Assembly (NCBI GenBank): GCA_002686265.1
Contig: NZBA01000041.1
Location: 16,231 to 80,230 of the forward strand
Direction of reading: 5' to 3'
Origin: Planctomycetota bacterium
GTDB lineage: Bacteria > Planctomycetota > UBA1135 > GCA-002686595
DNA: 64,000 nt
Shown here: piece after piece, positions 45,488-53,781 of the stretch
Position numbering within the stretch: position 1 is the first letter of the stretch
Layout of the letters: every line of letters begins with the position of its first letter
Program-made: the position numbers and the translations under genes
Notes under the pieces: generated by a model
The model's database searches: none
Told to the model about the DNA's origin: nothing
The model's input: the letters and a program-made list of their open reading frames with translations, nothing else

Positions 45488-45962
45488 TTATGTTCCGTGC
45501 GATATGCGAGAAACAATGATCGATCTGATGGCGATGGTTGAAGACTTACAAAGTGTCCCGCCGGAACTTCAACCACAGCAGTATGAAGGGCAGCGAGATC
45601 TGTGCCACATCATTCCAGGCATGCTGAGTTTGAGCGATCGCAATCTGATGCCTGTTGCTCTTTCTCCCCGGCCGATGCTGGCTGGTCATGGACGAAAGGG
45701 CGCGTGCTCTCATCAGGAGCACGCCGCCAACTTTCGTACGATCTGCGAAGCACAGAATCAGGCGCTCAGTGCATCAGCAAGCTACAGCTACCTGATCCAT
45801 GATGGAGGCGACACCATGCCTTCCCACCCAAGACGTCATCGCTTGGCTCCAAGAACGGTTTTCCAAGTAGCAGGCACAGTCTCTGTGCCGTTCGCAAAGA
45901 AACGCGAGTCTTTGGCCGAGGAGTACGGCACGGCAGAGTGCGGGAATTCGTGCAAGTACTGA
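45480..45962 (+). pseudogene. Relic of an esterase (alpha/beta hydrolase) gene
   Basis: The frame overlaps the previous stop and gives DLCHIIPGMLSLSDRNLM, then APRP-like SPRPMLAGHGRKG and SYLIHDGGDTMP. In acetylxylan-esterase-type hydrolases this order (x-x-x-PGxL, xxPRPMLxxxGxxD, HDxxGxH) is the last third of the domain. No nucleophile elbow, no start region and no histidine in the last block remain, and the end runs into a palindrome at 45867. I read it as a degraded 3' fragment. Confidence 0.4.
45867..45895 (+). repeat. GTAGCAGGCAC-type repeat
   Basis: GTAGCAGGCACAGT...CTGTGCCGTTCGC: a hairpin with GGCAC/GTGCC arms. Further copies are at 48666-48755 (inverted pair) and 56442-56471. Confidence 0.75.
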
Positions 45963-46288
45963 GACAGGGAGTGGTTTACGTCACAATTCGAACCATGGAT
46001 GGGGCAGGCAGCCGATGACTTCGTCACATAACTTGGCGCACTCTGCTGCGCCCGACGACGCTGCGGGGGGACAAGCGACCAATGTCGGTTAGACATTGGC
46101 GCGCCACGGCTGGCCCATCATTGACTGCGGAGTTTAGATTCCTGTGCGCGTTGAGGCGGATGAGCCTACAATTTGCGATGCCTACCACGGATCACACTGT
46201 GCGCGCTCCGGTCTCCCACAATCGAGCGTGAATCCGTTCGGCCGCGACTTCGCCCGATGCTAGGCAATCCGCCGTAGGATCCGTAGTG
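45963..46288. other. Intergenic region without a supported gene
   Basis: No homologous reading was found. It holds a small hairpin CCAATGT...ACATTGG at 46079-46099. It separates the catabolic genes from the low-GC DUF2971 gene and may mark a transfer boundary. Confidence 0.5.
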
Positions 46289-47095
46289 TCACTCTGGTTT
46301 TTCAAGCTTTCTAAGGGAATTGTTGATTGGCCTGCTGAAATCTACTTTTGGCCGCTTCTTTTCGGTCTCCGTTAATTCCCGGGGTGCAAGTTCATACTTC
46401 CTCGCAACACGTTCCATTTTTAGCACCTTGGCGCCGATTTCAGTCCCAATCCGAAAAACATGTTGGCACTGCATTTCCGATGTGTTCATTCCTAAGAAAA
46501 TGGTGGTCACGATGCCAGGAGCCGAGATTGGCCTGTTGCCTTCATGGGTTACGATGCGATATTCCTTTTCGTAACTCCAATCCCTGTGTTTCATAAACAA
46601 GGCCTTCATGCCTCGAATGATGAATCCGTTTTCGTACTTTTCCCGAGTATGTGGACCAGTGTTGTATTTCTTCAATTCATCATTGAAGTCTTCCAAGCTC
46701 TGAGGAAGCTGTTCAAGTTGGTCGTTTAACTCTGCTGTTGACAGATATTTGAGGGGAGTCGCGTTGCGAATGATGGGTAGCTCATCGTGTGTTTCGTCAT
46801 AGGGGTTGATATTGGATTTGAGCGGCAGGGCGCTTAGTTGCTCGTCCGTGTAGTCGGTGTACTCAATGCACACGCCTTTGTGTGAGTCCGCATAGTGCGA
46901 CCACATCATGATGTTCGAGCTTATCGCAGACAACGAAAGGACACCCCATTGATCGTTGGTTCCCATAAGGCTCTGCGACAGTCCACAGTCGAACGGGTCA
47001 TTCAAAGCTGATGGTTTCGGGAACCATGCATATCGCTCGATCAAGGCACTCGAAGTGTTGTCGTTAATTCGGGTGTATTTGTATAGTTGCTTCAT
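46289..47095 (-). CDS. DUF2971 protein
   Basis: A 268-residue cytosolic protein without signal or membrane segments. DUF2971 is recognised from LYKYTRINDN, WFPKPSALNDPFDCG, ISSNIMMWSHYADSHKGVCI and the late DWSYEKEYRIVTHEG. Members are of unknown biochemistry and are often found near phage-defence or accessory genes; the conserved D-P-F-D and W-S-H-Y-A positions look functional. The gene is visibly more AT-rich than its surroundings (one 60-base line at 46441 has 25 G or C), so recent transfer is likely. The TIR gene lies upstream on the same strand with a 140-base gap, and the two could be transcribed together. Confidence 0.75.
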   Translation of the reverse strand: MKQLYKYTRINDNTSSALIERYAWFPKPSALNDPFDCGLSQSLMGTNDQWGVLSLSAISSNIMMWSHYADSHKGVCIEYTDYTDEQLSALPLKSNINPYDETHDELPIIRNATPLKYLSTAELNDQLEQLPQSLEDFNDELKKYNTGPHTREKYENGFIIRGMKALFMKHRDWSYEKEYRIVTHEGNRPISAPGIVTTIFLGMNTSEMQCQHVFRIGTEIGAKVLKMERVARKYELAPRELTETEKKRPKVDFSRPINNSLRKLEKPE

Positions 47096-47235
47096 CGGCT
47101 TTCAGTGGTGTGCGACAGCGTGCCACGAACGAATCCGATCCCAAAGCGAAGTGCCAGATAACGTCCGCAAGCACGGGGCCGGGACCAGTGGTCGTCCATG
47201 TGAACACGCCCAACTTCGCGGCTCTGGTGCATTGT

Positions 47236-47982
47236 TTATCCCGCGATTTGCGGTTCGGTCGCGGGACAATCGTCAAGGGCAACTAACTCGGCGAGCTTGG
47301 CTGCGACGTTTGCCATCGTATCTTCAGCAGTGTTCAGTCCGCTTCGCGAGCCAAGGAGAGGGCTGACGTCGCGGAGAGCTTCGTACGTCGTATCGTGCAC
47401 GATGGGAACAAGGAGGTCACGCGCTAGGAGTGCCGAGAGCTCTTTCTCGGCGATGCCCGATCCTTCGATGCGGCGCAACAACGCAGGAGTCACCAACACG
47501 ATACCGACACGCGATTTCGCCAGCCCCTTGTCGATTTCGCGGAGCAACGGCGAGCCGAGGAGGACGTCCTTTTCGCTGAACCAGACCGAAACACCAAGCG
47601 ACTCGAGCTGGTCGTGAAGATCCTTGGCGGCGCCTTTCCGGTCGTCCCATGCATGACAGAGGAAGATGTCCCGAAGGTCTGCCAAAGATGCTCGCTTTTC
47701 GACACTTTCGCGGATTGGCGTGAGCGCCCGCACCTGCGCAGGCGTGTATGCCACAGAAGAACCTGCTCGCGACCATCGCGGCCTACTGCTGGTACCTGAT
47801 GTGCTGCCACTGTTCCGACCGCCGGAGCTGGCACCATATCCCCCGGAGCCGCCTGACGTAGAATAGGATGGGGAGTAGGACGGGTACGCGCTGTATCCAC
47901 CATAACGCCCACGACATGCGGGGCAATTCGCCGCCGCAGCGGCAGAACGATGGCCCCGCACCGGTGCTGTGCATCTAGCCAT
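47236..47982 (-). CDS. TIR-domain protein with Zn-ribbon-like start
   Basis: A 248-residue protein from ATG 47982, with GGAAGG eight bases upstream. The N-terminus RCTAPVRGHRSAAAAANCPA then C has three Cys that could form a small zinc site. A Gly/Ser/Tyr-rich low-complexity linker (about residues 28-75) follows. Residues ~103-235 are a TIR domain: DIFLCHAWDDRKGAAKDLHD, VSVWFSEKDVLLGSPLLREI, GIVLVTPALLRR and IAEKELSALLARDLLVPIVH. The Glu in E-K-E-L-S-A-L is at the place of the NADase catalytic Glu. Bacterial TIR proteins of defence systems hydrolyse NAD or make cyclic ADP-ribose-type signals. An NAD-targeting role is likely by family, but it is not paired with a known ThsA-type effector. Confidence 0.8.
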   Translation of the reverse strand: MARCTAPVRGHRSAAAAANCPACRGRYGGYSAYPSYSPSYSTSGGSGGYGASSGGRNSGSTSGTSSRPRWSRAGSSVAYTPAQVRALTPIRESVEKRASLADLRDIFLCHAWDDRKGAAKDLHDQLESLGVSVWFSEKDVLLGSPLLREIDKGLAKSRVGIVLVTPALLRRIEGSGIAEKELSALLARDLLVPIVHDTTYEALRDVSPLLGSRSGLNTAEDTMANVAAKLAELVALDDCPATEPQIAG

Positions 47983-48039
47983 TTCGCAATCCTTCCATTT
48001 GTAAACTAACACGCCTCTTAGTGTGATTTGAACACTTAG

Positions 48040-48067
48040 ATATTACCGTCTGCGAGTGCGGAGACAA
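48040..48067 (-). promoter_or_regulatory. Candidate promoter of the TIR gene
   Basis: On the minus strand, TTGTCT (48062-48067) and TAATAT (48040-48045) are separated by 16 bases, about 58 bases before ATG 47982. The match to a housekeeping-type promoter is moderate and untested; planctomycete sigma factors may differ. Confidence 0.35.
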
Positions 48068-48235
48068 GCTAGAAGTTTGAACGCCCCACATTCACGAACC
48101 ACAGGCTACCCTCAATAGTCGGTTCGATACTTTTGAACGGCTTCCGTTCCGCGTAGACGGACCTATTGGACACTTGGGCGGAGTCCGAAGCCGAAACAGC
48201 TTCGGTGTCAACTGGGGCCGCGTCGTTACTGACAC

Positions 48236-48499
48236 AGACTGCGAGTCTTGAGCTGCTAACGAGAATACGCGAGCTTCCATGAAGACCTCGCCCTGCGGTC
48301 CGGCCGTGGCGAGACAGAAGACCATGTGCATGTAACCGGCGCCGGGTGGCGCGTGGTTGTAGTCGATCCACCACGGACTGCGCGAGGTGACTTCGCCTGG
48401 CAGCCACTCAAGCGGCTTGGGCCCGCCCGCGTTGCTGATCCAACCGTACCAACCACCCCGCCCGTTGTCGAACTGCTCGTGATAGATGCGATCACTCAT
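48236..48499 (-). pseudogene. Truncated hypothetical gene
   Basis: From ATG 48499, one frame reads YHEQFDNGRGGWYGWISN, SRSPWWIDYNHAPPGAGYMH and MVFCLATAG, then loses family-like sequence near GEVFMEA. The G-G-W-x-G-W...S-P-W-W-x-D-Y-N-H-A-P-P-G pattern occurs in planctomycete hypothetical proteins, probably a lectin-like sandwich, that are normally much longer. The rest of the frame to 48092 has low-complexity, unrelated sequence. I infer a 3' truncation or frameshift. No function is assigned. Confidence 0.45.
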
Positions 48500-48665
48500 C
48501 CGCGGCATCATATCTACTTGTCCACAACGATGAACCAGACTCCCCGATGGCAATGCTTCCGGTGACGTGCTGTATATTGCGGGAAAGCGATTCGTGATCA
48601 AGGACGCGGACTGGTGCTCGTTTCAGTTCCAGCCGTGGCTGTTCAACATTCCCTGTGACCGAAAT

Positions 48666-48755
48666 GTAGCAGGCACGCTCCGCCGTGCCGTTCGCCCGTT
48701 CGACGATGCAAACATCGCTGTTTATCGCGGACGGCACAGTGACTGTGCCTGCTAC
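48666..48755 (+). repeat. Inverted pair of GTAGCAGGCAC repeats
   Basis: The element opens GTAGCAGGCAC and ends GTGCCTGCTAC; each ~30-base arm also forms its own GGCAC/GTGCC hairpin. It sits between the truncated hypothetical and the + strand gene at 48786. The same unit is present singly at 45867-45895 and 56442-56471. Confidence 0.8.
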
Positions 48756-48785
48756 ACTACGCCGCACTACCGAGGAGCATGACGA

Positions 48786-49514
48786 GTGAGTGATCTCGAC
48801 CCTGTTGTCGTTCTTTTCAATGGCGGTCGGCTGCCCGCGTGGCATCAGTTGAGTGACGAACAGCGACGTGAGTTTGAGCAAACTCACGTGGATCTGATGC
48901 TGTCAGTTGCCCAGCAGCACGAGATGTCGCGACTGGAAGGCTTTCGTTTGATCGGACCGCAGGGCGATTGGCAGCGATTCTGGCTGATCGAGTTTCCCGC
49001 CATGGAAGGCGCCGAGGCGTGGATTCGAGCCGAGATGGCTCCTCCCTACGGACTCTACGGCCATTACGAGTATCATCTCTCCCGACAAATCGAGCCCCAG
49101 CGCTATTCGGCGTGGGTGACGCAGCCCGCGCCGCCGATCGTCCCCCGCGCCGCAGATCCCCATTCCATTGGGGAGTTGCGAATCGATCCGAGGAGCATCG
49201 TTGTTTTGATGTTCGCCCGGTATCGGCCTGGTGCCGAAGCATTGACCCACGACGAACGCGGCGATACGCGGCACGTCGATTTGATGAAGGGCATCGCTCG
49301 CGAGCACGGCTTGATGCGGCTCGAAGGGTTCCAGCTTCTGTCTCCGCAGGCGGACTGGCATCGGGCGTGGGTGATCGAGTTGCCGACATTGGAAGCGGCG
49401 GAAGCCTGGATGGAAGGCGAGGAAGCGCTCCCCCACGGCATGCACGCCCAACGCACGATCCACCTTGCGCGCAAGTGGGCCCCAGAGTACTTTGCGACCT
49501 GGAGCAATATGTGA
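48786..49514 (+). CDS. Tandem ferredoxin-like (dimeric alpha-beta barrel type) protein
   Basis: A 242-residue protein from a GTG with GAGGAG nine bases upstream. Two halves repeat each other: residues ~6-95 (ARLEGFRL type: SRLEGFRLIGPQGDWQRFWL, IEFPAMEGAEAWIRAE) and ~135-225 (MRLEGFQLLSPQADWHRAWV, IELPTLEAAEAWMEGE). The pattern of a long helix, R-L-E-G-F, then W-x-x-x-x-I-E-F/L-P fits stress-responsive or YCII-like dimeric alpha-beta barrel domains. An intramolecular pair would replace the usual homodimer. No signal is present, so it is cytosolic. Substrate unknown. It begins right after the double palindrome, whose hairpin may affect its leader. Confidence 0.55.
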   Translation: MSDLDPVVVLFNGGRLPAWHQLSDEQRREFEQTHVDLMLSVAQQHEMSRLEGFRLIGPQGDWQRFWLIEFPAMEGAEAWIRAEMAPPYGLYGHYEYHLSRQIEPQRYSAWVTQPAPPIVPRAADPHSIGELRIDPRSIVVLMFARYRPGAEALTHDERGDTRHVDLMKGIAREHGLMRLEGFQLLSPQADWHRAWVIELPTLEAAEAWMEGEEALPHGMHAQRTIHLARKWAPEYFATWSNM

Positions 49515-49644
49515 GCTGAGCGGTTACCGGAAGAACAGAAGGAAATGCGATTGGTGAGCGTTGAATAACGAGCGTTTCATTCCACCAGGAACAGGGGCGC
49601 ACGGGACCAGAGCACGGTGCGTCGTGCCGCCCGGTTGCGTTACA

Positions 49645-50904
49645 TCACTCTCGTGTTCGGATCTTTGCGACGAAAATGCTGTTGTTGCTGCCGTGCTTTT
49701 CGCATTGCGTCGGGTCGTGGGCGTGGGGGGCGATCGACTGCATCCACTCGGCCACGGTCACCCACGACTCGTTGTCGTTGATCCGAGTGACGCCGAAATT
49801 ACCCAGTCGTGCACCGCGCTCGCGGACGATGACTCGCTCGGTGTCCCGGATCACATGCATCTGATCGACGTCGAATTCGGCCATGAACAACGGTGCCCGA
49901 TGACGGAATACGTGGTCGTTATTGGCTCCGCGGCGCGTGTACACAAGGTACAGCCGATTCGCCAGGGTTAACCAGTGCGTCTGTGTGTTGTAGCTGCCGA
50001 GATCCTTTCCGTCGTCAAATACCAAACGCCGCGGCTCGTCAAAATGCAGACCGTCCTGGCCGCCGGTGACGTAATTGTGTTCGTCGCTGCGGAGTGTCAT
50101 CAGGAATCTGTCGCCAACGTGAACCAGCGATGGCTCGCTGAATCCACGGGCATCGGCTTTCTTGAGAAGGTCCCCGTGCTCGATGTACTTCAGCGTTTCA
50201 CCATCGAACGCGCATCGCATTACGGTTGCGACGCTTATGGAGTTAAAACGGCCCGATGATTTCTCTCGCAGCTGACAGTAGGTGGGCAGGAGGATCTCGC
50301 CGTCGTCCAAATCGACCCGCTGCGTGCTGCCCGCACCATCCATGAAGAACAAGTCATCGTTGGGCATCTCCAACTTGCGGAACGGCGCCCAGCGTCTCGC
50401 TTTCGGGTCGTAAACCGAGTACGTCGTGTCGCGGGGGCGCGGATGCGGATGCAGGTTGTCGTTGCGGTATCGCACCGTGTGTCCAGTGCCCAGCAAGACA
50501 CCGGTGGCCTTGTGCCATGTCGGCCAGAAGTCGCTGATGCCTTCTTCGACACCATCGGGCAGTTGGCGACGAGCGAATGACTGACCTTGGCTCATGGGCT
50601 TCGACCATGTCCGTCCGCCATCGTCCGATCGCAGATCGTGAATCGGGTAGTACACGTCTGAGCCGGTGAGACGGAGTTCGTGCATCGTCATCACCACGGA
50701 AAACGGCCTGCCCGAGCCTTCGATCGAACCAGGAATCGTGCCGGCGCGTGTGTGGACCCAGCAGGTCTTGCGATCGTATCCGCTATGAGCGGTCTGCAAT
50801 TCCACGGTGAAGTCTGATTTCGGCTCAGCGCTCTCACTCGGTAACACTGCCACGAGTAGCACAGTGGCGACAGCAAACGGCGACTTCAGGATTGCAGGGC
50901 TCAT
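49645..50904 (-). CDS. Secreted BNR-type propeller, stand-alone form of the fusion's second half
   Basis: A 419-residue protein; ATG 50904 gives MSPAILKSPFAVATVLLVAV as the signal. The frame is open for ~60 more codons upstream, but those lack a signal. It shares the whole propeller with residues 520-885 of the ceramidase fusion at 30364: SDDGGRTW, DFWPTWHKATG, STQRVDLDDGEILLPTY, VMRCAFDGETLKYIEHG, LGSYNTQTHWLT, YTRRGANNDHVFRHRAPLFM and INDNESWVTV. The two copies support the view that the fusion arose by joining two once-independent genes. It faces the 51092 gene, and the 187-base interval probably holds both promoters. Confidence 0.8.
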   Translation of the reverse strand: MSPAILKSPFAVATVLLVAVLPSESAEPKSDFTVELQTAHSGYDRKTCWVHTRAGTIPGSIEGSGRPFSVVMTMHELRLTGSDVYYPIHDLRSDDGGRTWSKPMSQGQSFARRQLPDGVEEGISDFWPTWHKATGVLLGTGHTVRYRNDNLHPHPRPRDTTYSVYDPKARRWAPFRKLEMPNDDLFFMDGAGSTQRVDLDDGEILLPTYCQLREKSSGRFNSISVATVMRCAFDGETLKYIEHGDLLKKADARGFSEPSLVHVGDRFLMTLRSDEHNYVTGGQDGLHFDEPRRLVFDDGKDLGSYNTQTHWLTLANRLYLVYTRRGANNDHVFRHRAPLFMAEFDVDQMHVIRDTERVIVRERGARLGNFGVTRINDNESWVTVAEWMQSIAPHAHDPTQCEKHGSNNSIFVAKIRTRE

Positions 50905-51091
50905 GGCATCAACCTCGTCCTGTCTGAGAATTCTTGTGGTGGTGTGCCGCGGTCGAGTACTTTTCTCAAGGCGTTTCAATTGCCCCTCCATCCAATATAC
51001 TCGTTCCAAGCGCGGCTCAATGGTTGCGAAGTTAACAATGACTGTTCTCTTTGAACTTGAAACCGGCTGTTGAGTGAAGGGTGACTGAATC

Positions 51092-53575
51092 ATGAATCGA
51101 TCAACGCTCCTCCTACTGGTCGTTCTCAGTACTCATTCCACGATCGCGCTTGCTGACCAAGAGGCCGTGTTTAGAGTGCGGCCGGGCCAACGGCAGTTGT
51201 TTGTGGATGACCACGGAATCGCCAAAATGATGAACCTCACATGGACCATGCATTCACCCGTGAAGAAGGGAGCGGTGATCGAACCCGACCAGCCTTGGGA
51301 GAGCTTACTGCAGGTTCGTTGCGCCCCCGTGTGGGACGAATTGAGGCAGCGGTACAAGATCTGGTTGATCAGCGCTGCGCCCGGTTTCTCGATGACCGGC
51401 GTGGGGTACGCCGAGAGCCGTGACGGTTTGAAATGGACCAAACCAATTCTGAATCAAGTCGACCGAGGGGGGTCCACCAAGAACAATCTGCTCGCGATGG
51501 AAAGCCTGTTGGAGAACGTCGTCTACGACCCTCACGAACCCGATCCGACGCGGCGCTTGAAAGGGTTGCTCGGCACCAACGGCCGCCAGCCGCTCGCCAG
51601 CGGTGACGGAATCACTTGGAAGAAGCTGCCTGTGGCGCTGCTGCCGTCGCAGGACGAATCGAACCTCAGTTACGACCGGCACCGGCGGCAGTTCATCGCC
51701 ACGCTGAAACAAAGTGGACCCAACGGCCGGTCGGTCACACTGACGACGAGCAACGATTTTGAAACCTGGACCAAGCCCGAATTGGTGTTCCACACCGACG
51801 ACGAAGATCAGCGCCGCGCGAAAGAGAACATCCAAGCCCGGCTGGCCGATCCGAAACTCCGCAACCCGCTATTCAACGATCCGGCCGATTACAACGCCGA
51901 CGTCTATAACATGGGCGTGTTTGCCTACGAAGGCGTTTACATCGGTCTTCCCGCGATCTATCACGCCGTCGGCCGCCGCCCGCAAGGAAACACGGACGGC
52001 TTTCACTTGATCCAACTGGCAATGAGCCGCGACTTGAAGCACTGGCGGCGGCTCGGTGATCGGCAGCCGTTCATTGGACCGTCGGCGGTCGATTCCGGAG
52101 CGTACGATACGACGCAACTGTTGCCACCCAGTTCACCGGTCGTGCATGGCGATGAACTGCGGTTCTATTACACGGGCCTGAAGTACCGGCACGTTCCCGA
52201 AGACGCGGATCCGAAAGGCGGCGCGATCTGTTTGGCGGTGTTGCGCCGCGACGGGTTCATGTCACTGGATGCCGGAGACCAACTGGGAAGCGTGTTGACG
52301 CAGCCGTTCACATTCCCGGGCGGCACCCTGCATGTCAACGTCGATGCGGGTGGCGGGACGCTGAGTGCCGAGCTAATCGCTGTCGGCGGCGCAGACGACG
52401 GCCAGATGCTTGCCCGCTCGAAGTCAGTGGCTGGCGATCAACAGGCTGCGCGAATCGAATGGACCGACGGCGCGCTCGACAGCCTGCAGTCCAGAACCGT
52501 TCGTTTGAAGTTCACCTGCCGGCGGGCGAAGTTCTACTCGTACTGGTTCAGCGGCAACGAGCCAACGCAGCCGCCTTTCTATTCGGACAAGATGAGGCTT
52601 CTGCATTGGCTGGATGACGCGGGCGAGTCGCACGCCATCAACAAGCCGGCCCAGTGGCGGCATCGGCGAGGTCACGTCTTGCAAAACATGTCTCGTGTGA
52701 TGGGGCCGCTGCCGGAGCGCGACGGCACGCCGCTGGATGTTCAAGTCGTCAGCTCCGAGCGGCTGGAGACGCTGACTCGCAAGAAGGTCACGTATCTTTC
52801 GTCGCAGGGCGATCGCGTGCCGGCCTATCTGCTGATCCCGCATGACATCCAGCGGCCGCGGCCAGCCATGTTGTGCCTGCACGGCACCAGCGGACCGAAA
52901 GGGCGCACGGCGGGATTGGGCAAGCCATATCCTCGCTACACGCTCGAGTTGGCTCAGCGCGGTTACGTGACGATCGCGCCGGACTACACGCTGTTGGGCG
53001 AGAATCAAACCGATCCGGCTGCGGTCGGCTACGTGAGCGGCACGATGAAAGGCATTTGGAATCACATGCGGGCCGTCGATCTGCTGGTGTCGCTGCCGGA
53101 AGTCGATGCCCAGCGCATCGGCTGTTGCGGCGTTTCGTTGGGCGGGCACAATTCGCTGTTCGTCGGCGTGTTCGATGCGCGGTTGAAGGTCGTGGTGACG
53201 AGTTCCGGCTTCGACTCGTTTCTGGATTACATGGACGGCGACCCAACCGGCTGGTGCCAGACCCGCTACATGCCTCGGATCGAAACGGTCTTTGACAAGG
53301 ACCCGCAAAGGCTGCCCTTCGATTTCCCCGAAGTGTTGGCTTCCATCGCCCCGCGGCATCTCTATGTCCACGCCCCGCTGAGTGATTCGAACTTCAAGGT
53401 GGACAGCGCCCGCCGCTGCGTCGATGCGGCGAAGCAGGTGTACGGGCTGTTGGGCGCCGAACCGAATCTCGTCGCCGTCTACCCGGAAGGCAAACATGGC
53501 TTCCCACCCGACCAGCGCCAGGCTGCCTACCGGTTCATCGACGAAGTACTGCAGTGGGATCCGCCTGAGAGCTGA
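51092..53575 (+). CDS. LFVDD-family propeller fused to esterase
   Basis: An 827-residue exported protein (signal residues 1-21). Residues 25-500 are an LFVDD-family propeller (QRQLFVDDHGIAKMMNLTW, GYAESRDGLKWTKP, DRGGSTKNNLLAME) with the C-terminal sandwich reduced (RTVRLKFTCRRAKFYSYWF). Residues ~505-827 are an alpha/beta hydrolase with PAMLCLHGTSGPKGRTAGLG, the elbow G-V-S-L-G-G near residue 681, ASIAPRHLYVHAPLSDSN and EGKHGFPP, a full catalytic set. Such esterases remove acyl groups from glycans, so the propeller may position or cut the substrate. This combination is rare by comparison with the separate genes in the window. Confidence 0.75.
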   Translation: MNRSTLLLLVVLSTHSTIALADQEAVFRVRPGQRQLFVDDHGIAKMMNLTWTMHSPVKKGAVIEPDQPWESLLQVRCAPVWDELRQRYKIWLISAAPGFSMTGVGYAESRDGLKWTKPILNQVDRGGSTKNNLLAMESLLENVVYDPHEPDPTRRLKGLLGTNGRQPLASGDGITWKKLPVALLPSQDESNLSYDRHRRQFIATLKQSGPNGRSVTLTTSNDFETWTKPELVFHTDDEDQRRAKENIQARLADPKLRNPLFNDPADYNADVYNMGVFAYEGVYIGLPAIYHAVGRRPQGNTDGFHLIQLAMSRDLKHWRRLGDRQPFIGPSAVDSGAYDTTQLLPPSSPVVHGDELRFYYTGLKYRHVPEDADPKGGAICLAVLRRDGFMSLDAGDQLGSVLTQPFTFPGGTLHVNVDAGGGTLSAELIAVGGADDGQMLARSKSVAGDQQAARIEWTDGALDSLQSRTVRLKFTCRRAKFYSYWFSGNEPTQPPFYSDKMRLLHWLDDAGESHAINKPAQWRHRRGHVLQNMSRVMGPLPERDGTPLDVQVVSSERLETLTRKKVTYLSSQGDRVPAYLLIPHDIQRPRPAMLCLHGTSGPKGRTAGLGKPYPRYTLELAQRGYVTIAPDYTLLGENQTDPAAVGYVSGTMKGIWNHMRAVDLLVSLPEVDAQRIGCCGVSLGGHNSLFVGVFDARLKVVVTSSGFDSFLDYMDGDPTGWCQTRYMPRIETVFDKDPQRLPFDFPEVLASIAPRHLYVHAPLSDSNFKVDSARRCVDAAKQVYGLLGAEPNLVAVYPEGKHGFPPDQRQAAYRFIDEVLQWDPPES

Positions 53576-53650
53576 CTTGCCAGCGATGCGCTTGAGAGAG
53601 GTCTTGGGTCTTCGCAGGTGTCGACTGGTTCAGCTACGATAACTCAAGTC

Positions 53651-53749
53651 ATGATGTTGAATCAGAGCAGACTGGGTCATCTTGTGGCGCTCGTTGTCAT
53701 CGCCAGTTTTGTGGCGGTGCTCTGTGCCCCGCGTGCTCTCGAGCACTGA
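53651..53749 (+). pseudogene. Orphan signal peptide, probably of the next gene
   Basis: ATG 53651 opens a 32-codon frame (MMLNQSRLGHLVALVVIASF then VAVLCAPRA) that stops with TGA. It is a perfect signal peptide with nothing behind it. The 53782 gene lacks a signal and is in another frame (131 bases later), with a GGTCGTGT/ACACGACC inverted pair at 53778-53819 between. An insertion or frameshift seems to have detached the leader. It might instead be a tiny orphan peptide. Confidence 0.45.
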
Positions 53750-53781
53750 TGGATTAGCGATCCGTTTCGCAATTTCAGGTC

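Noticed and set aside
47096..47235. Possible integron attC site between the TIR and DUF2971 genes
   Set aside because: A GTTATC...GATAAC-like hint is present, but the required RYYYAAC and GTTRRRY core boxes do not pair properly.
46289..47982. Thoeris system
   Set aside because: No ThsA-type (SIR2 or SLOG) partner is present; only TIR and DUF2971 are seen.
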